Assembly (NCBI GenBank): GCA_947475005.1
Contig: CANJLI010000009.1
Span: 1-55,492 of the forward strand
DNA: 55,492 nucleotides
Source of the DNA: Deltaproteobacteria bacterium
Lineage (GTDB): Bacteria > Bdellovibrionota_B > Oligoflexia > Oligoflexales > Bog-1112
Reading direction: 5' to 3'
Part shown: piece after piece, positions 1-5,586 of the stretch
Numbering within the stretch: position 1 is the stretch's first letter
How the letters are laid out: each line of letters opens with the position of its first letter
Translations under genes and position numbers: made by a program
The notes under the pieces: model-generated
Database searches by the model: none
The model's input: the letters and a program-made list of their open reading frames with translations, nothing else
What the model was told of the DNA's origin: nothing

Positions 1-135
1 CTGTAAGATCTGAAGGATAAAGCATACGAGCCCTCCGCTGGTAATATACGCGACGCATACTACCAAACATCTGAAGCCCTATACTCTATTAAAATTATTG
101 TGAAATAAATTAACTAAGCAGCCTCTTATTCCCAC
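1..135. other. Right end of a further integrated element (runs off the left edge)
   Basis: No convincing gene is seen here. The stretch lies just outside attachment site 1, in the position that the integrase-proximal end of the large element occupies relative to site 3. The arm-site spacing at 136-178 is identical to that at 45002-45043. I therefore infer that these bases are the right terminus of another, related element continuing to the left. Only short stop-interrupted frames are present, so no gene can be named. Confidence 0.45.
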
Positions 136-249
136 AATCTGTGGGCGCTAACCTGAGATTGTGGGCGAAATCTGTGGGCACAAAGTTTAAGAGGCGTGTA
201 GCCCCCTGATTTAACAGGGAGAAAACTACATCATGCCGCCCATACCGCC
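136..249. repeat. Attachment site 1 (arm sites plus groEL-tail core)
   Basis: Three arm-type repeats occur at 136 (AATCTGTGG), 156 (GATTGTGGG) and 169 (AATCTGTGG), spaced 20 and 13 bases. They are followed 22 bases later by a core at 191-249. The core matches 45057-45115 with two mismatches over about 59 bases and includes a small hairpin (CCCTG ATTTAA CAGGG). Its right part, from 226, is the reverse complement of groEL's last codons and reads Gly-Gly-Met-Gly-Gly-Met-Met-stop on the minus strand. The same geometry recurs at site 3, which is what a tyrosine-integrase attachment site duplicated by integration would give. Confidence 0.85.
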
Positions 250-353
250 ACTTGTTCAGCGCCTCCCATGGGTAGGATACAAGCAGGTACTGAGCTGTAT
301 TTACAGGTACAATTTTCAATCACAGAGGTCTTAGGGACCACCCGATTTAGTAT

Positions 354-395
354 GGAATGATACTCAAAAGTACAAAAAGTGTGGAGGAACTGTGG
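354..395. repeat. Left-end arm region of the small element
   Basis: The motif GGAATGATACTCA-A-AAGTACAAAA at 354-377 recurs with one change at 2823-2846. It is followed by two arm-like repeats (AAAGTGTGG at 376, GAACTGTGG at 387) 11 bases apart. At the equivalent place in the large element the two repeats (2845 and 2856) are also 11 bases apart. Distances from the core (150 versus 149 bases) agree as well. This is read as the P'-type arm of the integrase site, present at the left end of both elements. Confidence 0.7.
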
Positions 396-455
396 AGCGA
401 ACTTATACGCACAGCTGTTCTGACACATGGCTCTCGATGTATTTTTTTAGATTTA

Positions 456-545
456 GTAGCAACTACCCGCTTTGTTGCCTGATTAGGGTAGGACACACCA
501 AATACAGGGTCTAACATGCCCTACCAATCAGAAAACAGCTGCTAC
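456..545. other. Structured intergenic region (nested inverted repeat)
   Basis: GTAGCAAC at 456-463 pairs with GCTGCTAC at 538-545 with one mismatch. Inside it, CTGATT-(AG)-GGTAGG at 479-492 pairs with CCTACC-AATCAG at 520-531. The nested arrangement would fold as RNA or could bind protein. No gene or known RNA family is recognised. It is part of the gene-free stretch between attachment site 1 and the first gene at 726. Confidence 0.35.
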
Positions 546-566
546 ATTTGGAATTAGGCAATAAAG

Positions 567-583
567 CCCCTACAGGGGTTTTT
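567..583 (+). terminator. Rho-independent terminator
   Basis: CCCCT-ACA-GGGG is directly followed by five T residues on the + strand. It lies downstream of the attachment region and upstream of the first gene of the small element. It could insulate that element from read-through entering from the left. Confidence 0.6.
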
Positions 584-642
584 GTAAGAGTAGGCTATAG
601 CCAAAAAGAAAACCTAATATTTATCAACAATTATGGCATACA

Positions 643-697
643 ACTGCTATACAGGAATTAATTATTGACAAACAATAATTAATTCCTGTATAGCAGT
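643..697. promoter_or_regulatory. Perfect 25-bp inverted repeat enclosing a promoter
   Basis: The arms at 643-667 and 673-697 are exact reverse complements separated by the five bases ACAAA. TTGACA at 665-670 spans the left arm and loop. A TATAGC-like -10 at 689-694 falls in the right arm, with 18 bases between them. The promoter for the DUF2975/XRE genes is thus buried in the palindrome. The symmetry suits an operator for the downstream XRE protein or a strong cruciform/hairpin. No T-run follows, so it is not a simple terminator. Confidence 0.6.
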
Positions 698-725
698 GTT
701 TCATGATGTTTTAAGGAAACTCGAA

Positions 726-1256
726 ATGCAAAAAGCAAGTCACTATAGAAAGTTTTTAGCCATGATTTTTATGGCATGCTTGTTGGTTTACCCACTAGCT
801 CACCTCTTTTATTGGTGCTTTGCTCCGGATCTTCCGACCGAATTCTTTAAGTCTCTTCCCGTAAGTTCTGAACTCGTACATTGGAACAGCTGGACAAGAA
901 TAGCGGGCTATCTGATCACGCTCCCATCAGTCGTTTTATTGATGCGAGTTTTCTGGGTACTCAGAAAACTATTCCAGCGTTTTCAAAAAGGGATCTTTTT
1001 CCAATCGAAAAATGTTGTAGCGATTCGTGCTGTCGCATGGGCTTTATTGTTGAACGCAATTTACCCGCTTTTTTCTACCCCAATGCTTAGTTATGCCTTA
1101 ACCTTTCAAAACCCAATTAGAGAACCGATCTTTCGCTTCAGCTTTACTTTTTCTCACAATCTTCTGCCGATCATTCTTAGCATTGCAGTATGGGCCTTGA
1201 GCGATATTCTTGCTGAGGCGGTGGTACTTCAAGATGATGCAGATCAAACGATTTAG
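726..1256 (+). CDS. DUF2975 family integral membrane protein
   Basis: A 176-residue protein with about four hydrophobic segments (near residues 10-32, 61-80, 100-120 and 145-165), matching the size and layout of DUF2975 membrane proteins. The identification also rests on context: a small XRE protein starts 15 bases downstream, and DUF2975 proteins are typically encoded beside a YozG-like XRE regulator. I prefer ATG 726 because AAGGA lies eight bases before it. An in-frame GTG at 696 falls inside the promoter palindrome. The molecular function is unknown; such pairs are thought to form a membrane-linked regulatory unit. It is the first gene of a three-gene cassette in the small element. Confidence 0.7.
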   Translation: MQKASHYRKFLAMIFMACLLVYPLAHLFYWCFAPDLPTEFFKSLPVSSELVHWNSWTRIAGYLITLPSVVLLMRVFWVLRKLFQRFQKGIFFQSKNVVAIRAVAWALLLNAIYPLFSTPMLSYALTFQNPIREPIFRFSFTFSHNLLPIILSIAVWALSDILAEAVVLQDDADQTI

Positions 1257-1270
1257 GCTGGGGTACTTGA

Positions 1271-1531
1271 ATGATAATCGTACGATTGGACGTAATGTTG
1301 GCTCGACGCAAAATGCGGTTAAAGGAATTAGCCAATCGCGTTGGCATTACAGAAGCAAACCTATGTATTTTAAAAACTGGAAAGGCGAAGGCCATTCGCT
1401 TTTCAACTTTGTCTGCAATCTGTTCCGAATTGCAATGTCAGCCTGGAGATATCCTTGAATTCATCGAGAAATTTGATTGTGATACAGATGTACCCAAAGC
1501 CCTAGATAACGAAATCCACAACAATATTTAG
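1271..1531 (+). CDS. Small XRE/YozG-like helix-turn-helix regulator
   Basis: An 86-residue protein. Residues about 10-60 form a Cro/C1-type helix-turn-helix (RKMRLKELANRVGITEANLC, then a segment with FSTLSAICSELQCQPGDIL), as in the short YozG-like proteins that accompany DUF2975 genes. It probably acts as a cytoplasmic DNA-binding protein. The nearest candidate operator is the 25-bp inverted repeat over the upstream promoter, which would make the cassette autoregulated; that link is inference. The start is ATG 1271 with a G-rich site just upstream, and the gene is co-directional with its neighbours on both sides. Confidence 0.8.
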   Translation: MIIVRLDVMLARRKMRLKELANRVGITEANLCILKTGKAKAIRFSTLSAICSELQCQPGDILEFIEKFDCDTDVPKALDNEIHNNI

Positions 1532-1563
1532 AATATATCAAGTAAATAAATGAGGGAAAAATA

Positions 1564-2436
1564 ATGACTGCTTTTAACACCATCCTACTAACTGGATTTT
1601 TTGCGTTCACTTCTATCGCGTGGGGAACCGCTGATCACGAACGGACCATTCGCTCGTTCATAAGTTGGCATGATCAGACCCATGGTGAGAAAAAAAGTAA
1701 ACCTACACTAAATGAGCTTAAGAAATTCTTTGCGGGCGACGTTCACTTTGTCGTGAATGATGTTACTCGAGCAAAAAATATAGATGAAGTGTTGAAGATG
1801 TATGAGACCATGTTCTCAAGCCCTACTCATACATGGTTCAAATCTCCAATCACGGAGATTGCTGTCTCGCAAGACCAAGCAATTCTTCGTTTTGATCAGA
1901 GGATTGTAACGAATAAAAACCTTGAACGTTCTCTTAAAGCTATGGTCTTCACACATTTCAATAAGTCCGGACTTATTGATCGTTTCATCGAGGTTTTTAC
2001 CTTCGACTCCAATTATGTTCCTCCAACAAGTGTTGATGACCCAATTTCAGGGTTTGTTGCGTGGCACAATCGCTATTACCGTCAGAATATAGACAACAAA
2101 ATCGAGAAAGAAACTTTAGGAAAGTACTTTTCAAATGATGTGCATTTCGAGGTCAATGGCAAAGTAATAGCAAGCAACCTTACTCAACTTGTGACTAGCT
2201 ACGAGAAGATCAAGGCAAAAGGGCGTAAACTTGTAGACATTGAAAGATTCGATAGCGAGCATACAAATAAGCTGGGGGATGGTACCATTGAGGTCGCTGT
2301 TGAGCATGATGTAACGCTGGTGGCCAAAGATGGAGTTAAGACGATACTCAAGGCGAAAGCAACTTTCATGGTCAAAAATGGAAAGATTTTCAAATATGTA
2401 GAGGCTATACTCCCAGCGCCTCAAAACACCCCTTAA
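1564..2436 (+). CDS. Secreted protein with two tandem NTF2/SnoaL-like domains
   Basis: 290 residues: an N-terminal hydrophobic signal sequence (about 1-21), then two homologous domains (about 26-145 and 157-285). Each begins with a motif like FxxWHxxxY and continues through a DVHFxVN strand to a final KIFKYVE-type strand, the pattern of SnoaL-like/NTF2-like folds. The second domain closely resembles the single-domain protein at 24732-25247 in the large element (shared YFEV-D/NG-IAS, VEHD and IFKY segments), so the two are paralogues. The protein is probably exported to the periplasm. Ligand and activity are unknown, as is usual for this fold. It lies 32 bases after the XRE gene and probably shares its transcript. 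Confidence 0.6.
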   Translation: MTAFNTILLTGFFAFTSIAWGTADHERTIRSFISWHDQTHGEKKSKPTLNELKKFFAGDVHFVVNDVTRAKNIDEVLKMYETMFSSPTHTWFKSPITEIAVSQDQAILRFDQRIVTNKNLERSLKAMVFTHFNKSGLIDRFIEVFTFDSNYVPPTSVDDPISGFVAWHNRYYRQNIDNKIEKETLGKYFSNDVHFEVNGKVIASNLTQLVTSYEKIKAKGRKLVDIERFDSEHTNKLGDGTIEVAVEHDVTLVAKDGVKTILKAKATFMVKNGKIFKYVEAILPAPQNTP

Positions 2437-2513
2437 ATTGGGTATCCCCCTCTGGGGCTAAAGGCGGTGGTAGCTGATAACAGGGCAGCTCATCAGCCTC
2501 GCCAATAGAAAAA

Positions 2514-2560
2514 GGCTCAGAACTGTTGCCTCCGGTAAGAGTTTTTAACAGTCCTGAGCC
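2514..2560. other. Intergenic hairpin with 14-bp arms
   Basis: GGCTCAGAACTGTT at 2514-2527 pairs with AACAGTCCTGAGCC at 2547-2560 with one mismatch. Two smaller hairpins precede it (GCTGAT/ATCAGC near 2470-2500 and CCCC/GGGG near 2445) and a terminator follows. It belongs to the 3' end of the small element. It could be the 3' untranslated structure of the NTF2-like gene or a small RNA; nothing identifies a family. Confidence 0.4.
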
Positions 2561-2570
2561 CTAGCTTCAA

Positions 2571-2600
2571 AGTGTGAAAGTTCGCTCCACACTTTTTTTT
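2571..2600 (+). terminator. Rho-independent terminator at the end of the small element
   Basis: AGTGTG pairs with CACACT across an 11-12-base loop and is followed by a run of eight T residues (2593-2600). It lies between the NTF2-like gene and attachment site 2 and would end transcription of the small element's cassette. Confidence 0.65.
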
Positions 2601-2625
2601 GCGTCATTTTCCATAGTTAACCCCC

Positions 2626-2721
2626 AACGTGTGGAGGAAATCTGTGGAGCGGAGCAAAGGAGGCCTCGCAACCCCCTGGTAGCACTGATGTATGACTACA
2701 TCATGCCGCCCATGCCGCCCA
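2626..2721. repeat. Attachment site 2 (junction of the small and large elements)
   Basis: Arm-like repeats at 2626 (AACGTGTGG) and 2639 (AATCTGTGG) are 13 bases apart, as at sites 1 and 3. A core follows 21 bases later (GAGGCC at 2660). The groEL-tail part, ACTACATCATGCCGCCCATG onward at 2695-2721, matches groEL's terminal codons. The core's left half (2660-2694) differs clearly from sites 1 and 3, so the small element's right end is a distinct, related variant. The first of the three arm repeats seen elsewhere is not recognisable here. Confidence 0.75.
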
Positions 2722-2822
2722 ACCAAATCAACCTCTTATGAGCATAGTACTGAGAGGTACCAATCGATATATATTGGTAAAATTGTTTTTTAATTTGTAG
2801 CTAGGAATGGCCAATTCGGTAC

Positions 2823-2864
2823 GGAATGATACTCAGAAGTACAAAATCTGTGGCTAAATTGTGG
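2823..2864. repeat. Left-end arm region of the large element
   Basis: GGAATGATACTCA-G-AAGTACAAAA (2823-2846) runs into AATCTGTGG at 2845 and AAATTGTGG at 2856, 11 bases apart. The same motif and spacing occur at 354-395. This marks the left terminus of the conjugative element, about 149 bases inside the core of site 2. Confidence 0.7.
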
Positions 2865-2910
2865 CCCGTAACATGCGGCACGATGTAGAGATTAAATTAA
2901 GGGCCAACCG

Positions 2911-2934
2911 ACTGCAATGGCATTCGCCTAAGAA
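2911..2934. repeat. Direct repeat flanking the GIY-YIG gene (right-hand copy at 5221)
   Basis: The 24-base motif beginning ACTGCAATGGCATTCGCC recurs at 5221-5244 with a single mismatch. Weaker similarity continues for about 40 bases after both copies. The two copies bracket the nuclease gene at 3000-4970, and its first 16 bases appear inverted at 5408-5423. This suggests that the nuclease gene and hairpin are one mobile or homing unit. Confidence 0.6.
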
Positions 2935-2999
2935 ACCCTTTGCAAGAGAGCCATTTCACAGAGCGTGCAGTTTTTTCGTCAATGGTCTGGATAGAATTT

Positions 3000-4970
3000 C
3001 TATTTAGCTTTCTTCTTACATAGCCACGCTGGCCATCCTTTCCATTCCTTTGCATATGTGATATTGGGATTTGAGGGGATTTCCCTAGATAAAGGTGGGA
3101 TAGAAATGTAATGTCCTTTGCAATATTTTTTCCATTCTTTATAATTTTTTAAGTTCAAAGAGTGAATAAATCTTTGAGCTTCTTGGTATGGGATATATTT
3201 TCGGTCTCTTGTAGCGATTGTATAAGTCCCTAACCAATCTCCCATGCCTTTCCACCCTTTATTCTTATATGTAATATGAGGGTAGCGTGAAATATCTTTT
3301 GGCAGTGGAGGTAGGTTTGGGTATTGTCCTTTTAGGTAGTTGGACCATTGAGCTCCACTTTTGAGTCGTAGTGTATGAATGAATTCTTTCGAGGATTCGT
3401 AGGGTCGATAGATACGGTTAAATACTGCTATAGTACCGGTTCCGAGCCACTCACCCCAGTTTTCCCACTGATCTTTATAAGTGGCATGTGGCGCCTTTGG
3501 AATATCTTGTGGAAATATTGGTAGGCTTTCATCTTTTCCAGCTGTAAATTTTCCCCAGTCTGACATACTCTTTAACCCAAGTGTGCGGACAAAATCTTTT
3601 GCTTCTGGGTAGGATCTATACACCATTTGACCTGGGGCTACAGTACCGGTTCCCAGCCAATCCCCCCATCCCAGCCAACCTGCATTTTTGTAGGTTTTAT
3701 CTGGAGTTGATGGGATATTATCCGGAAGCTTTTTCAATTGGGCGTAATCACCTCTCGCAAATTTTCGCCATTTTTGAACACTATCTATCTTTAAACGTTT
3801 GGCCAAAGGATGAACAAAAATTTTTGCTTCATCATAGCTTTTGTATTCTTTGTTTTTATATGGAACAATGCCTGTTCCGAGCCAATCTCCATATCCGTCC
3901 CATCCAGAATCAAGATAAACGGTTCTTGGATCGAAAGGTAGATTTCCAGGTGGGGCAGGTAAATCACTTCGTTCACCTTGAATATATGCGCCCCACTCAG
4001 CGGATGTTGTTATTTTCAAACTATGTACAAACTCTTGAGCTTTATCAAACGGCATCCAATCTTTTTTATCTGGAGTTCCTAGGCCTCCACCTTTGGCTGT
4101 GTTAAGAACGAGCCATCCTGCCTCTTTATACTGTTCTATACATTTTTGTTCGTCTGTTGCGGCATCTTTTTGAGAGAGGGGGCCTGCTAGAATGGTGAAT
4201 ATTGCACCCTCTTGAATGATTCTTTTAACAGAGAGCTTCCCTCGCAATTTATGCTCTTCAAACCTTTTTTTTGGGTTATAGGATAGTCCAATGTATATCT
4301 CATTTGTTTGTTCCAACGAAATTGAATAGATATATCGATTGTAACGATTTCCAACTCGCTCCATATGTGAACAGATTTTATCTAAAATCCTTGTTTTTCT
4401 GGCTCGAGCATAAGCAGAGCCAGATTTTTCTTTAAATTCTGCTCTTGTTTTATATTTACTTGCTTCTTCTGTAACTTTCTCTTCTGTCCAAGCATCATAC
4501 CTTGTTTCCATCATTCGTTTAGCACGATACTTTGGGGCCCCTTTAACAGAGCCATTTATGAGTTTTTCGCTCCTAGCTCTGAATACAACCGATTCACCCA
4601 TAGAATTATCGATGAACAATTGGTAGAAAGAAATTCCATTAAAAGCCTCTATGTTTTCCATAAAGATCAAATTATTCGTAAGCGTTCTAATCTGTCTATC
4701 GACCTCGATGGCCCGCTCTCGTAAGCAAGCTGATTTTAATTTATTCTTGGTTTCTAAAGTGCGTCTTTCTCGATATTTTCTAGCTCCACTTCCTTTTCGA
4801 ACCTCTGCAGGACTACATTTAAACGACAGTTTCTCTCCATATCGATCATCAATAAATACCTGTGGATTTTTCATCCCATTATATTCAGTAGGTTCAAGCA
4901 TCCAGACTTTACCGTGATGTTTTAGACGGATTTCCGAATCGACTTCAATTCCCGTCAAACGGCTTCCCAT
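3000..4970 (-). CDS. GIY-YIG endonuclease with C-terminal repeat array
   Basis: 656 residues. Residues about 10-150 hold two related N-terminal modules (each ending in an RKYRxRRxxET-like motif). Residues about 208-300 form a GIY-YIG nuclease: YIYSIS...IYIGLSY, an Arg in PKKRFEEH, a Glu in DEQKCIEQY and an Asn in LNTAKGGG. The rest, about 303-656, is five copies of a ~65-residue unit with motifs like FVHSL-LKS-xxW and GWGDWLGTGT, resembling the phage-integrase repeat unit (INT_rpt) family. GIY-YIG enzymes cut DNA at recognised sites; the repeats probably bind DNA. The gene is very AT-rich, sits alone at the left end of the conjugative element and is bracketed by direct repeats. It is probably a free-standing homing-type nuclease; a host-defence role is possible. 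Confidence 0.75.
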   Translation of the reverse strand: MGSRLTGIEVDSEIRLKHHGKVWMLEPTEYNGMKNPQVFIDDRYGEKLSFKCSPAEVRKGSGARKYRERRTLETKNKLKSACLRERAIEVDRQIRTLTNNLIFMENIEAFNGISFYQLFIDNSMGESVVFRARSEKLINGSVKGAPKYRAKRMMETRYDAWTEEKVTEEASKYKTRAEFKEKSGSAYARARKTRILDKICSHMERVGNRYNRYIYSISLEQTNEIYIGLSYNPKKRFEEHKLRGKLSVKRIIQEGAIFTILAGPLSQKDAATDEQKCIEQYKEAGWLVLNTAKGGGLGTPDKKDWMPFDKAQEFVHSLKITTSAEWGAYIQGERSDLPAPPGNLPFDPRTVYLDSGWDGYGDWLGTGIVPYKNKEYKSYDEAKIFVHPLAKRLKIDSVQKWRKFARGDYAQLKKLPDNIPSTPDKTYKNAGWLGWGDWLGTGTVAPGQMVYRSYPEAKDFVRTLGLKSMSDWGKFTAGKDESLPIFPQDIPKAPHATYKDQWENWGEWLGTGTIAVFNRIYRPYESSKEFIHTLRLKSGAQWSNYLKGQYPNLPPLPKDISRYPHITYKNKGWKGMGDWLGTYTIATRDRKYIPYQEAQRFIHSLNLKNYKEWKKYCKGHYISIPPLSREIPSNPNITYAKEWKGWPAWLCKKKAK

Positions 4971-5211
4971 AAAAGACCTCCACCTTATTTATAATTTCTC
5001 ACTATTTAAATAGTTTATCATACAGATTTCCTTTGGTTGAAAAATCGGTTTACACCTTTGTTCTCCTATTTTATCGCCAAAGAGTTTGGGAGCGGAACAG
5101 ATTGTTCAAGTTATGGGTATATTGCAATACCTGGAAGATATTTTCGGCAGCATCATTTGGGACAGTGGCACATGTCACACCTCGTTGGATGACATGATTT
5201 TAGGGATTAAA

Positions 5212-5434
5212 GGATACCCCACTGCAATGGCAATCGCCTAAGAATCTTTGAGCAGGCGAGCCTTTGTACAGCCCGTCATTTCAACCTATTTAATTCGATA
5301 TCCCCCAACTAGCTGTCATCCTCAGCGTAGCTCTCAACTTTGTAGCTAAAGCTGATTATAAAGTTGGGAGCTGTGCTCAGGGTGATGGACTTGCAAGTCT
5401 TCTTAAACGAATGCCATTGCAGTCAGGTGTCCCC
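5212..5434. other. Large nested hairpin upstream of the GIY-YIG gene
   Basis: In the gene-free stretch 4971-5586, ACTGCAATGGCAATCG at 5221-5236 pairs with CGAATGCCATTGCAGT at 5408-5423 (one mismatch). Nested inside, CATCCTCAGCGTAGCTCTCA and following bases (5317-5341) pair with TTGGGAGCTGTGCTCAGGGT and neighbours (5360-5386) with a few bulges. The outer stem uses the same motif that flanks the nuclease gene on the other side at 2911. It could be a structured RNA, a nuclease target or a transposition end; no known family is recognised. Confidence 0.55.
5221..5244. repeat. Direct repeat flanking the GIY-YIG gene (second copy)
   Basis: This copy of the motif at 2911-2934 differs by one base (GGCAATCG instead of GGCATTCG). 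It also forms the left outer arm of the hairpin closed by the inverted copy at 5408-5423. Three occurrences of one 16-base word around one nuclease gene are unlikely by chance. Confidence 0.6.
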
Positions 5435-5586
5435 AAATTGTTTATGGATTTATATTTTCACAAGAATGATTGGATTTTGAAAATCAATTTCAATAAAATT
5501 TATTTCTTATACAATAAACGTCTCTCCATTAAATCCTGAAAATCACTGTATTTAATACATCTTATTTTTTATAAGGGAGTTAATTT

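Noticed and set aside
3000..4970. GIY-YIG gene considered as part of a group I intron
   Set aside because: The flanks do not interrupt a recognisable gene and I see no intron core sequences; a free-standing unit is more likely.
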